From positions 124,001-188,000 of the forward strand of contig VZRG01000774.1 in NCBI GenBank assembly GCA_013397435.1: a stretch of 64,000 bases of DNA, written 5' to 3'. The position numbers and the translations under genes were made by a program. Below, piece by piece: positions 14,001 through 27,356 of the stretch (position 1 is the first letter of the stretch; every line of letters begins with the position of its first letter). The notes under the pieces were generated by a model, which did no database searches, was not told the origin of the DNA, and saw only the letters and a program-made list of their open reading frames with translations. This stretch comes from Erythrocercus mccallii. Lineage: Eukaryota > Chordata > Aves > Passeriformes > Dicruridae.

Positions 14001-17000
14001 GTAGGCCCTTAGCAATTTAAGGTATTTCCCAGTTACTTAGAACAAGGACAAAATAAATGTCTCAGTGAAAATTGTGTCTATTGAATGAAAATTTTAAAAT
14101 TCCCTGCAAAAGAGCCCACTCATTTTTTAAGAAAGTCTACATCCCAGTGATCAAACAAAGAAACTAAAAAGGAAAAAACTCAGCTAGAAAAGCACTCAGT
14201 GCACATCCCAAGTAGATCAGGTAGCACATATTTTGCATGATGGACGCAAATGAAGCAACAGATGCCTGTATCTATTACTACAGTGAAGGAACAGGATCAA
14301 CTTTCTGCAATTAATCTCAGGGATCAATGATGGACAATGTCAGCCCCTCAAAACCATTTTGAGGTATTAACATTTTGCCAGCTCACCCCAGCACAAATGT
14401 AACAGCTCACCATTCTCTGCCATTGACATTCAACAAATCAGGTCTTTTCAGCTTCTCACAGGTACCAGCTCTTAACTGCAGCACCTGGACCCACCATTTG
14501 CCACTGTATTAACTTCCTTATGGAAGTACTACCTCGTGTGAGGCTTCTATTAATAGTCCTGCACATAGGAATAGAAACTTTCATCCCTTCTTTCATTTAA
14601 CAGGACAGCTGGAGTTAAGCTGAATGCATTTCTCATACTCCTAAGATACTTGCATGGTAATAGAAACATATAATAGAATTACATTAGAACAAAGATAAAC
14701 AGCATTCCAAATTAATCTTTGTAAGGCCTCAATGCATTTTGCACCATCTTGGTGAAAACAAGCAGAACAAAAGAGGGAAGCTAATAAAATGCAAAAATTT
14801 CAAATTTAAATACCTATTCTGAGTTGCCTGAGAGCAAGAAGCTAAAGAGCCAACCTTTCTTCCTTAATATCTATCTTGTCAGTGTGGGGAGATGTCTGTG
14901 ATTGAAAGATTATAGCATGAGAAAACACAGCTTTGATATTGTTCTCAGGTAAAACTAAATCTGTCCTCTCCAGAATCTTGCCCCTCATATTCCTGACATT
15001 CCATTTTAAAAAGTAAGTAATATATTTTGGGATCAGTACTACAAAATTATTTTAAAAATTCTTGTTCCTCTTAAGAGCGGAGAGGCCTATACATGATAAC
15101 TGAAATTAATAGAAGTGAATTCTTTATTTAGTTCTGGCAGCATCTAGATGTCACAGTTTCAAAACAATTTTTGAAGTGATCCATGAGACAAATGCTTCCA
15201 CGATTTAGTATTGCACAGTTCTTACAAATTTGATTCACGTTTCTCCATATGGGAGATAAACAATTCAGACTTCTAAAAGCGTGCTAGACCAAAGACCACC
15301 TAGACCGAAGATCCAAAGTTAGACATAAACCCTTAACTATTAAAAATTCTTGAACTAAATAACATTGCACAGATCAATAGAAGTTTTATTTACAATATAC
15401 ATTTTGCATTAAAAAAAAAATCAGGCAGACTTTCCATACAAATCCTATCTTTGGCAGCTTAGGCACTCTGCCCCACACCAGAATACTCTAACACAATCAA
15501 GAAATTGTAGACAGCAAAACCACATCAATAAATAAATCTGAGGTACAATCTTCAAAGGTGAGCTCCCACACTACCATCTGGAAAATTCTGGAAGGAGCCT
15601 CACTTTGCCTTTTCCTCAGTGTACAATGTGTGCACAGTTTAACTGCTTGGGGTACAGCTGCGCCACTAGGATCTGGTTTCTTTAGCCCCACGCACAAAGA
15701 TCATCCTGTTCCTCAAAAACAGCCTCGCTGCTCCTCAGTCTCTCAGATAAATAACACTGCTAGTCTGCGAGGAGCAGAATCATTACAACAGCGGCTCTTT
15801 GGACTTAACATTCAGAGTGTTGTTTCCTGTTCTTTACTATCCCTACTGCCAGCTGCCAGAGACACTTGAAATTCAGTCAGAAATTGTATTGTGCAATGAA
15901 TTGTGTGAACATCCTTCATTTGAGATTTCCAAGAGATCCCTTCAAAATAATGGTATTTTTCAACAACAAAAATCCCCAAACAAACAAACGAAAAAACAAA
16001 CCAAAAACCTGCAACCAATAGCCACCTCCAACAAAATATACTGGCTATCTCACCAGCTGGCAAACCTGGGAAAAGTATTTTCTGATTGAGGGTAAAGAGA
16101 TATTTTCATCTGGGTGATTTATAGCCTTCCATTTCAGATCTTAAAGCATTTGTCAAGGGCAACTGATATCAAGACACTGAAGTACTCAGGCTTTAATTAA
16201 AAATATTGGGAAATGAATCATGTATCCAACTATTCAGTCACACAGGCTAGGATCTAAACAAGTCCTTCCTGTCTCCAGCTTTGCAGAACATGCCCTAGCT
16301 GTTGCTCATGCCTACAGTAAGAACGAGTATCAAAAAGCACATGACACAGTAAATTCTCTCCCATCCTAATCATTTGGCTATTATTTACTTGAATTTTTAA
16401 CTCTGTTCTGTGCTTTAGCCAAAGGAATGGAGCCCATATATGACTCCCAAGAATGAAGAAGCCTTTCAAAGAACTGGTGAGATGTTCAGTGTCCTGGTCT
16501 TCTGTTTATCTGGAAAAGCTTTGGGAAAATTCTGACTCCTCAACACAGTCACCACTGCAGCATGCCAAACCAGCTTGAAGGATCCCAGCCACTGTCAGCA
16601 AAACCACAACAAACCAGCTTTAGATAATTCAAACAAAATCTCTTGGATGAGTGTAAGGAATTTTGTTTCACATACATTCAGTACTTAGCAAGGGGTGGGA
16701 GGGGAGAAGGAATAGGCCATGTGTCGTCTGTACTTTGGAAAAAACACAAAAAATGTTCCAAGCAAGAAATACTCTCTGTTCTAATGAGATATATTGAAGA
16801 AACACTCAGCTTTTAATATTAATTTTATTATACAACTCACCCTTCATCATTAATTTTTTTCTTTATTTCCACATTGGGAAACAGCCTTGTGGTGTGAAAA
16901 AAAATCTGGTCAAAGCAAGGTTTCATTTTCCAAACCAGTTTTAGCTGCACATACAGGAGCTTTGGATTCTTTTTAGCATAAATTTCTTAGGTAATTATCC

Positions 17001-19011
17001 TAACTAAAAATGCATGCAGTCAAAGACAAAAGAATATATTTGTCAGAAGTGCTCAGAATACTAAATTGTTCCTGACTTAAAATTAATTTCTTTTAAGTCA
17101 CTTAAAAGGAGAATGAACAGTTCTACCAGATCAAACCAGGTCATTAAAAACACAAAACAGCAAAAGCAAAGCTTTTAAAATGGGACACACACTCCCTATA
17201 AAAAATTCTGATGCTGAAGTTCCATACAAATGCATCTGGACTTATTACTTTTCCCTGCTGCTTGGTATTATTGACCAAAACACTTTTCTTATTCTACTTC
17301 TGCTATGTTCAAATTGTAAAATTTCTGTTTGGTTAGTTACAAAGGTTTATTTCACTGTTATCTTTCCTCCTTTTGCCTCTGCTCAGTACTGCTTACTGCT
17401 TACCACAGGTCCCTGTAAAAGATCAGGTTAAGTCACATGGCCCTCCCAGATGTGGGAGGATGGAGCCCAGCCACAATCCAGCACCCTGCTGCTTCAGGAG
17501 GGAGGAAAGGCACATGGGTTCTGAAAGCACCTGAATGGATTTCAAGTAGAAGCATTTAACACAAAAACCCTTAGATACTTTCACAGCTTCCTTTGCTATA
17601 TTAAAAGATACTTAAGCGAAATAAAGCGATTCCTCTGCACTGCATCTAACAGGAGACCAAAAAAAAATGGGCATTTTCTCTCCCACTCTAAGCCTGGATT
17701 TCAGATGCCCTGTTTTTGTAAATTATAAACACAGATTTGTTACTAAGTATGTTTAAGCACATTTGGAGGCTAGCTTTACCACAGGCACAACAGAAAGGAG
17801 GAACAAAAAAATCCACAGGACTGAGGGTTATTATTATACTTCGCCTATCGGATGATAAAACACAGAAACACTTGAAATTGTACACTGTCAAACAATTCCA
17901 CAAATGTGAGAGCTTCTGCATTGTATTTAACAGGGTATCTACTCTGAATTACAAAAGCAGCATAATTCAGTCCTGAAAAAGATAAGACATTTCTGTTTGG
18001 GTTACACAGAACGTGTTTTACACCCATTTGAAAGAAAATTAGCTTCAAATCAAAGAAATTAATGTGATCACACTGTTGACAAAATTGAAAAGGGAAAACT
18101 TCCCACAAATGACATCATTACCCCTTAGGAGAACTGTGAAAATGCAGTTTTGAAATAGCCACTCTAAATCTCTACTTTAGATATTTCAATAAGTTACTAC
18201 ACTCAGTTAAGACAACAACGCTCCTTTAGGACAGCAACTAAAATTCAGGTGCCAGAAAATTGTTTTAATGGACACAAAATTTTTCCACATTCTCTTTTCC
18301 CAGTTAGTTCCTCTTGAACAAAGCATGCCATCATGGGGGAAGTTTCAGATTGCTAATAATGTTAACAATAACAGAGTAAAGCTTTGTTATTCCACAAACA
18401 GCAAAAGACAGTCAAATGCTGCTATTTTTAATTTACTCCAGTTCTGAGGACTGTAACTTCACATAGTCTTACAAAGGTGATGTGAATGGGCACTGGATCC
18501 CACTGCCTGGGCTTTTACTTAAGTAAGCAACCAGGACACAAAGAGAACACATCACAGCTCCAGGGTACCACCTGCTGTAAACACCAGTTCTTTAGATGTT
18601 ACTCTGAGGCTGTAAACAGAGCTCTGAGCCACTGCTTTCCAAACTGATTCTGGCATGACTATATGTAATCCTGCCACATCTTTAGGATGAAAGGATAAAT
18701 GCACCTAAGCCTGTTCTACTGTATCAACCAACATTTAAAGTATATGTATTTTGTTACTCCTGACACAATGAGAAGTCAGAATAAAATGCACTAGAACAGG
18801 CCAACAGCTAAGTTAGGCCATGACAAATAAACTCTCTGAAACAGACTGGCTACTGACATAAAAATTTAAAGATGTGCGGTTAACAATTTGGTGGTTTTCA
18901 CCAGTCAAGCTTTTCCTGTTTAATACCGCCTAAAGTATACTTCAGTCTAGTCAACCAGTCCCCGCCTGTTATGCTGGAGACCAGGGTTCAATTCACCAGT
19001 GAGGTGATCCT

Positions 19012-19085
19012 TCCTTCAAGGGACGTGGTTAGGGGTGCATTTGGCAGTGCTGGGTTAACAGGTAGGCTTGATGATCTTAAACTCC
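19012..19085 (+). mobile_element. CR1 LINE, short 3' end fragment
   Basis: The stretch matches the 3' untranslated end of avian CR1: a gggacgtggtt start, then ttggcagtgctgggttaac and a tgatgatcttaaa end. Only about 75 bp are recognisable and the terminal octamer repeat is missing, so the copy is old or truncated. Confidence 0.75.
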
Positions 19086-19464
19086 AGCAGCTTTCCTTCC
19101 TTCAGTATATCTGTAGGTTCTTACATGCAGCTAGATTTCCCTGGACTCTGTGTTTAAAGCATCTCGGTATCACTGATACTTTGAAGCCTATATTAAAAAA
19201 TGAACATTCACCTAATTAGGTTATGACCACACCCAGCACAGTGTAACAAGCACAACTGGAGTTTTTCAGAAGGAGAAATACTTTTTCTTTGATTCCTTCT
19301 CATTTTTTACATGGAATAAATGTATTTGGGGGCAAGAATTTTCAGCATTTCTAATAGCCCCAAAGGCACTAAGAGGAGCCCGAGACTCCAGGAAATACTT
19401 AGAACACACCAAGTCCCTGCTAGCAATTCTAACTTTTAGCACAGGATCACAGCATAACTCAAAT

Positions 19465-19585
19465 TCCAAGTGCCCTCACAACCCCATGCAGTCCAATCTT
19501 CTGCTCAAAAGGATGGGTCAGTTATGAGATCAGACTAGCCTACTTGAGGCATTGTCCAGTCTGCTCTTGAAAATCTGACATACTT
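19465..19585 (-). mobile_element. CR1 LINE fragment, antisense
   Basis: Read on the plus strand, the segment has the antisense CR1 pattern: gtccaatcttctgctcaaaa, then tatgagatcagactagc, then a ttgtccagtctgctcttgaaa block. It lies about 400 bp from a CR1 piece in the opposite orientation; they look like independent insertions. Edges are approximate. Confidence 0.7.
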
Positions 19586-21939
19586 TTAAGCTCTTCTTGT
19601 AACAGGGACTATTTCTGCTGCACTGTGAATGGTTAACAAACAGTAGAGGTTGGCCACAGCTGGCTTACAACCACAGGGAAAAATTACAAGATTTTGGTAA
19701 TCAAGGATAATTTGATATCTAGTTTACCTAAGATGACCTTTACTATTTATGCCTCCATGTCAGTTATGCAAATATCTTCTTTTGCTATAGAGGTTAACAA
19801 TTATATATGCATCCTAGAAAATGCAGACTGCAAATTTCTGAAAAGCATTATCAGTATGTTTTTCTGGGATCATTAAATGTTTTTATTAACTTATAACAAC
19901 AGCCTCTTTTACACAGTTTGCTCTAAGAATTCCATCACTTTTTTGCTTCCATGTTGGATAATAATGAATTTAGGTTCAATAGTTGTTTCAGATAGAGGAA
20001 AACATCTTACTATTTGTACTCAAAACTAGGAGAAAACACAAGCATGTCCTGAATTGTAATTATACCTATGTCAGTGAATATGCACTCAAAATAGATGCAA
20101 AACATTGCGTAACAATGCCATCAATTTAAGAGACATAGAGGGCATCCGTAAAAAAGCTTCTGACAGTTATGTTAGAAGCGATATAACATTTCTAGTTTAG
20201 CATGCTATTTTACTGTTTCCAGGAAAAGTGAAATGAAGTCAATGGAACACATTCAGCAGTCTCCTCACAGAAACAGAATTGGAGGAAGTCAGTGGAACCC
20301 CAAATCCTGCTGGTTCCACCTGCAGGCAGTGATGATGACAGATGATGTGACGTAATGTAATGTGAGCACGTCCCAAAAGGTGCACAAGCTCATCAGCTCT
20401 AGCCTGCTCCTTAAAAAAAAAGAAGCAGCAAGCAGAATATGGGTAACAAAGGCACTCTCACAAACTAATTCTGAACACTTCAGCAATTTTTTAAAGTTTC
20501 TTACAATTGAAGAGGGACAAGTTAAGGACAGCAAACAACACTTCAGCATGGTTTTCTTCAATTAGAAGATAGAAACAACATTTGCAGGATATGATCTGAG
20601 TCTGTACTCTGTTCTAACCTTGGTTAGAAAAAGAAACTGCTGTCAAAGAAAGGCTAATTGCAAGCAAAGTAACAACTCTCCTGGGAAACCTAAAGCCATC
20701 AGAATTGCTGGTTTATATCCACCCTCTACCTCCCAAAGATCAGCTGTGCAAATACATCTGTTCTAAGCAGATACTTTTTATGCACCAATTTCCTTTCCAA
20801 CTACAATATATAAGAGAAATATATTTGGCAGCTGTCTGGGACCAAAAGTAGATTCAAGCCAGTATTATAAAAATTTCTTTTTTTCAGCTGTAATACTGAA
20901 CTCCCAAACAGGGCAAAATCCTTTCATTAGCTATGTATGAAAACTCCAGAGACAAATTAACCACGTACTTATGCTCACAAATAGAGTCAGCATGAGAAAT
21001 AGTGACATATCTCACAAGTCTTCCTGGGCTGCATTATGATAAAAGAATAATGCAGGAGTTAAAGGCAAGTTTATGCAGAAATCAATCCTATGATGTTTCA
21101 GAGCACATGTGAACTTGACTTAGAGAGAACTTGTCTAGAAATTCAAATGGTGAGATTCACCGAACCTCCTTGTCTAGTTTAAGATTGCACAACGCCAAGG
21201 AAGCAATTCATAGAGACTTCCGTATTTATCAAGGCTCAATTAGAATTTGGCTATTAACTCTATCTGATACAGTTTGGCTATAAAACTCAGTGCAAAGTTT
21301 ATTATCTAATGGACCAGTCAATTGCTGACATTTTATTTAAGTTTACTTATGCTCAGATGTTTTTAACTGCAAACTCAGCTAAAACCACAAGTGAGGAAAA
21401 TCAGGACAGAGAATTCTTGTTTTACCTTATCCTGCAGCTACTTTATTTACCTGGACTAAGGCATGCAAACATGTTTGAAAAATCACACACATACAACCTA
21501 AATTCAAACCATCCTTGCCACTATTAGACTAGCAGTGCTTTTGGGAAAAGTATTTGTGACTAAATGAAAATTTATGATTTATTACACTTTCAAAATAAAT
21601 GATAATTGTGAAGTTGAACTTCAGCTATTAAAATGCATGCATATCTGTTCAAGCTCAAGTCTGGCTGATAAATAAGTTGATCTGACACTGCAGCATAGCC
21701 TTTACTTCTTTTCCTAATTAAAACATGGAGTGTCAGATTCGACTGACAGTTCAGCTTTGCCCTTCATGGGCTCCTTGAAAGTCTTTCTATCAGCTGGCTC
21801 TCTGGATGGGCACCCTGCTATTTGGTAGTTTTATGAGGAGGTAATTGATCCATCAAGAAACTGAATTTTTAGATTAAGGTTTGGTGTCTTGTACAACTCC
21901 AACATATTCCTCTATATCACTTTCTGCATGGAATCACAT

Positions 21940-22190
21940 CCGTCTGTGTAGCAGCAGCAGATCCCTCTTGGATTGGTGCCCTGGAAACTACACAGTCCCC
22001 ACCTTCTGCCACCTGGCCCCAAGGCAGCACAGCAAAGCACGTACCCCACCAGCTCATTGTCAGGAGTTACTTTCCCTGTGGCCTGGGCTGTAACTCATTT
22101 CCTGCAGCTGCAAATGCTGTCAGGCAGTCTCACAGGCAGCGCTTTGGCTCGGAGCCACGGGTGGGGATCCTTTTTCCTTACACTTGGCCT
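21940..22190. other. GC-rich unexplained patch
   Basis: A second GC-rich island in the large intron, with a 121-codon open frame on the plus strand (21973-22338) that resembles no protein I know. Sequence is rich in Ser/Leu/Pro codons as expected from C-rich low-complexity DNA. I treat it as noncoding. Confidence 0.25.
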
Positions 22191-25100
22191 ATGCTTCACT
22201 TGCTTGCAGTATCAAAACAGCAAATCCTCCCCTTCTTACAGCCTCCCTCTGCTCCTAAGCAAACAATTGCTGCTGCCCAAGTCGTCCTTCTTTTCTTCCA
22301 CTACAAACAGGGAGTCCTTCTTTGATTATTCAAACTGAATGCCCATTTTGCTGGATCAAATTCTCCTGCTGATACACAGAGCTTCCTCTTCCTGTACTGA
22401 ACAGTATTTAGACTCAACATGAAACACTCCCTTTCTCAAGCATAACTTTCAAAGCTCTCAGTCACACATGAGACTTTTACCTTTACTCTCTCTCCTTCCC
22501 CTTTCATTGAAAACTGGTATTCTGACTAGGATGTAGTTGTGTGACAGCAAGCTTACTTTATGTAACAAATTTGAGACTGTTTTAGCCCATTCTGTGGCAT
22601 CAGCTATAAAATCACTCACTCTTCTTGGGAAATATCTCTAAGGTCACCCACACAATTTTTGTCTTCCTTAATTCTTGAAGAGAGGGTCCCTACAGTAATT
22701 CAAGAAGAGCTCTGAGACCTGCCCCTAAATCAGTCCTTCCCATCTTGCAGAAAATGGCTTATTACACATATATTTGAACAAATTTGTCAATCTTTGTCTT
22801 GCAAAGATATTTGATCTGCCTTATTATTTAGGATTCTTTGAGAGAGGCTACATTTCTGTGTTTATGGCTGCAGTCAGGACAGTATCCTCACAGTAAAATC
22901 AAAAGGCAGTATTCAGTATGTGAGTGGTGTGTGGTTTGGCACCATGTTACTAAGACATCACCTACCTCTCAGATTTGAACAAATTTATACAGATCCCTGG
23001 ATTATGTGATGGTATAAAACAGGCAAACACAGTACCTTCAGGTAAACAAAAGACTTCTGTGGCCAAGTTTTGAAACAAACAGAACATGAATTGGCAATTA
23101 GACATGGTCCCCCACAAAATCTTGTAACTTAAAGGAGACAAATGTAAGCCTCATAAGCAAAGGCTTGTTGCAGCCTTTGTATGTCTCCATACAGTAGCTC
23201 CTACAGAACAGATATCATGGACTATCACAAATTCTTCAGAAGTACTCACGGATTTGGAAAAGACAGTAAACTTGTGATCTAAACAGGCAAGATATTCACA
23301 AACTATTTTAAATAGCTGCCAATTTTTCTGAGCTTGCATGCTCATTTTCATTACACTGAATCCTGTCCCCTGCCATTTACCCAAAGCTCTGTGGCAGTGT
23401 AAATGCCTTGCAAAGAAAAGAAAGAGGACTGCACTTATAAAACAGGATGTATCCTAGAATGAAAAGAAACCCATATTAAAAAAGAGAGAAGCGCCAAATA
23501 AACAACAGGAATATTCTTTCTCCCCCACACCCAAAAACATGTGGGAAATCATTACAAAAAAAATGTTGCCTTATGCATTACTTGTGAAAAACATGTTCTT
23601 CTAGAGCTAGTGATTTATTTTTTGTTGAGTGCACCGTTATTCAGCCTCTTCACTACTCACGTGTTTCTCTTTTCCTGCTATTATAAAAGGGATTTAGATT
23701 TTTTTAAAAAATATATTCACTTGTGAACTGCACATCAAATTGATTGAATGACCCAAATAACTTGCGAAAATAGATCTGATATCCAGCAGAGCAAGCAAGA
23801 GGTCAGGAACTCGCCTCCTAAGTTACTATTCATCTAGTGAACATCTTTTCTGTGCAATGCTCTCCTCATATTCTTAGTAAAGTGCTTATTACTTTAACTA
23901 CCATAAAATTTTACAAATTGAAGATCTTGTAAATGTATATTTTTTTAATCCATTCATACTGATTAGATGCTTTAGATAATACAAATTCTTGGAGGAGAGG
24001 TAATACCTACTCTTGTAGGCAATTGATGAGGGTCATTTTTGAGGCTGTCTTTTAACATGAGAATAAAACAACATTACTTTTCATGGTTGATGATAATGTG
24101 TGGACAGACAAGGAATGACCAAGATCAACTGTTAGAACTAGGCTTCACTGAACATATTTTCTGCTTTAATAATCATGCATATTTTACTGCCCTGGATAAT
24201 AATTTGAGATTATTTAAGGCATTAAGTATCACCCCACATTTCTGTACTTGGTGATGAAATGTGGTTTGACACACCGTAAGAACCAGCTGTCAATTACAAG
24301 AGGATTGCCATTTCAAAACTTTGACTCTCATTTCACCTCTGATTTGCTGTGGCTTTCCTTTTTTTTTTCTGTTTTGTTGGCAAGTGGTGCTACTGACAAA
24401 CACAGTTGAAAAGATCAAAACTGTAGGATCAGTAGATACTGAAAGGAGTGCAAAATGCTTCAGCAAGCCATCTGTATAGGCTAAGCACTCTACATCCAAG
24501 TAGCCAACCCCACCACTTCTGATGGTGATCACCTCCTTCTTTCCCATGAATCATCTCTTTCCCTCAGCCTCTCCCAAGAGCTTGTCATGTCAGACATACA
24601 ACAACTTGAGACTCATGTCTTTAGTCCATGAGCTGTACAGAATTACTCAGACTTGATGCTCACACTGTGAGCCTCATATAGGATGTGTATTTTCAGACCT
24701 CAAAATCCTAATTTGTTGAACCTCTCAAAAACTCTGAAAGTTTTACTGAATTATTGTCAAAAAAGGAAAAGAAAATCTGTATTGTAAAGACTGAAGGTAC
24801 ATAATTAAGTACTAGGAACCTAGGAAGTATATGAGAAATTATCTACCCAAGAATATGGACTGACTTAAAATTACGTGTCACTCACTTGTTCTTTGTTAGA
24901 GGATTTGTTTGTTTTTCAGGAATCCATACTCTATCAATATCCACAATGAACAATTCTGAGAAGATCATCTAATAGTATTTCCATTCTTCCTATTAGCATA
25001 TTCCCTGATGCTTTATTTAATCAAATGCAGCACTTGAGAATGAATAATTGGTTTGTGGGATTGTCTGAGGTACTTTTCATTATGGGGGGAAAAATAAAAT

Positions 25101-25756
25101 CAAAGCACTCCACTGGTTTTGCTTAATTTTTATAGTCCCTCAGTGAAATGATCACTATCAACCTCTTTCAAGTAGTAGAAAGATGAGGTAGGGACCAAAG
25201 TGAAACAAATCCAGTAGTTTCAAGTGCCTTGTCTACCCTTTTTTTCCCCTCCAGACTACTGAACATTATATAACAGCTTGCATGTTCAAGACAGTTCACA
25301 CTCACTTCAATCACATACAGGGGAAACTTTACAAATTAAACATCCATCTCCTAAAGCCTGACACCCAGCAATGTTGGAATAAACAATTAGCAGCTGCTTC
25401 TTATCAGTTGGGATTAGGATGGTATACCATAACATCCCGCAGGAAGCCTGTGGCAGGGACAGAAGGCACTTCTGAGGCTACATTCAACCCTGCAAATTAT
25501 GCTCATTCTAGCAATGGCTTTCTCTTCTTCTTCAGTGTCCGTAATTAATATAATTAATTAATGCTCTTTACTTCAAAGCGCTATGTTAAACAAAGTGAAG
25601 TATCCTTGAAATGCTCTGCCCCATTTTCCCTAAACAAATTCTAAAAAAAAAAAAAAAGCAATACAGTGCATGTCTACTGGTTTGATTAATCAAAGCAACT
25701 TCTAAAACACAAAACCAGCTCTGTCTGTTCCTCGGGATTCTGACAGGCTCAAGGTA

Positions 25757-25806
25757 TGTACATATATATATATCTGTATATATATGTATATGTATATGTA
25801 TATGTA
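25757..25806. repeat. TA/TATATG microsatellite
   Basis: About 50 bp of alternating TA with interspersed TATATG and one TCTG interruption. Confidence 0.9.
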
Positions 25807-27112
25807 GTTCAGTACAATCTCTCCCAATAAAATTCTCTGCATTCAAAGGTGAAGTCCCTAAGCTCCAAAGGAAATTGGATTTATCAGTTCTGAGTGTTGT
25901 CAAAAAAAAAATCCAGATTTCACCCTCTAGTCCAAGAAGAAAAGTTTTAGTGTTACCCAACTACATTTTCCAATTTTATCATCAGAACATCTGCAAGCTT
26001 TCCCTATCCAAATTATTGTAGGACACAAAATGACAAAAGACTACTACAACTACACAGTTCAATCCTTTAAAGTCCCCCCCAAGCCCCTAATCATCCTTCA
26101 TTCAGGAAGTTCCTGCTGTGCCTGCCTCTAATGTAAGAAACACAGACTCACCCCTGTTTTAGTCAAGCGTACTTATAGAGTGTCTAAAAAAACACAAAAA
26201 GGAAAAATTGAAATAGCTGGAATGGACTAAGTAATTAAAAAAATTGTGGTTACATTTATGAAAAGCTTTCCAGACCCAGAATTCTGTGTTTTGGAAGACA
26301 AATTTTCCCCAACATCACTTGTCTGCTAATCTTATTACCTGCAATAACAAATTCTTTGATTTGCATCTTTTCCCATAACATGTGATGAAATGCCTTCTAA
26401 TAAACTATTTTTCCGATTTTTTGCCTCTTTTTTTTATAAGTTGACATTTCTTTCTGTTCACAGCCTGCAAACTCAAGTAGTTGCAAATGAGGCAAGCAAG
26501 CATTTTCTCCAGTAACAATCTCCTCTTTAAGCCTGGATAGTTTACAGAGTCAAAAGTTTACAGCACACTAAAATTGTAAAATCTTTCAAAAAATCATCAG
26601 ATTTTTCTTGCACTCTTAAGGGGAATATTCTTTCATCCATCTGAAAAAACCCCAAAGTAAGATTTGAGAGATGCTCTGGGAGAAAGTGTGCCAGTGCTAC
26701 TCTGAAAAGCCCAGTTAAGTAAAATACAGAAGCCCAAATGAACAATTCCTGTGCCAGGGCATAAGGAAGAGTGTATTTCCTTTTTCAATGCTGAACCTTC
26801 AGGACTTCTTACTGCAGGGTTTCTCAGGAAACACTGCTAACCCATGCCACAGATTTTCTTCCTTCCCCACTGTCTGGGGTACAGATTTTCCTATCACTGC
26901 AGCTTGATCTAATATGATACATAACTCTTCCCCACCTTCAACCACATTTTCCCTTAATGCTGAGAACTGCCAACTGCTTATTCTTGGAAGAGACAGTGTG
27001 GTTGCTGAAAACAAGGCAGTGCAGGAACACCGAAGCTGCCATATGCACAGTACTCTCCATTAGCCAAAACTCACCCTGCTGATGTCTAGACTTTGTGCCC
27101 ATCATTCCTTAC

Positions 27113-27356
27113 CTTTGTGGTTAAAAATGCCCTCCATCTCCATGCTGCTGCGAGAGTGGGCGATGCAGAGGGACCCGCACGGGACCAGGCCTTCAGCAGC
27201 TGGGGACCGATCGGTGGTTCGGACCAGACACCAGTCAGGCTTGTCATGGGGCCTCTCCAAGACCTCCACGGTCTGCCCACGGCGGATGGTCAGCTCATTA
27301 CTGTTGCAGGCGGTGAAGTCGTGGATCACCACCGTCAGCTCGCACCCACCAGACAA
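27113..27356 (-). CDS. TRIO: TRIO exon, first SH3 domain (about 1654-1735)
   Basis: Internal exon of 244 bp, 81 codons plus one base. The translation opens LSGGCELTVVIHDFTACNSN and runs through ELTIRRGQTVEVLERPHDKP, DWCLVRTTDRSPAAEGLVPC to EGIFNHK. SH3 hallmarks are present: ALYDF-like VVIHDF, the DWCLVR Trp and the GLVP motif. The sequence distinguishes TRIO from KALRN, whose SH3-1 has different residues after DF and in the ERP segment. The acceptor is ttgttttctcccctcatag with a strong pyrimidine tract; the donor is AAAG|GTAAGG in phase 1. This is the last TRIO exon found in the window; the next is beyond the left edge. The exon is clearly GC-richer than its surroundings. Confidence 0.98.

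Larger units (their letters stand above)
1..27112 (-). other. TRIO: TRIO intron (or introns) downstream of the SH3-1 exon
   Basis: Twenty-seven kilobases with no exon I can recognise. I looked on the minus strand for the sequence expected after SH3-1 (Ser-rich, then a KRPGNT/RKWLTSPVRR-type stretch) and did not find it, so the next constitutive exon should lie beyond position 1. The interval is AT-rich intron with two short CR1 fragments near 19 kb, a TA-rich microsatellite at 25.76 kb, a G-quadruplex motif at 7.47 kb, and three GC-richer patches (2.46-2.95, 10.67-11.08 and 21.9-22.2 kb). Elsewhere I see nothing but unique intronic sequence. Confidence 0.8.

Noticed and set aside
20348..20355. 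CRE-like TGACGTAA
   Set aside because: A single 8-bp match in 64 kb is expected by chance and there is no supporting context.
1..27112. The next constitutive TRIO exon after SH3-1 and a Kalirin-7-like terminal exon
   Set aside because: I searched the minus-strand reading for the expected sequences and saw none; the next exon probably lies beyond the left edge.
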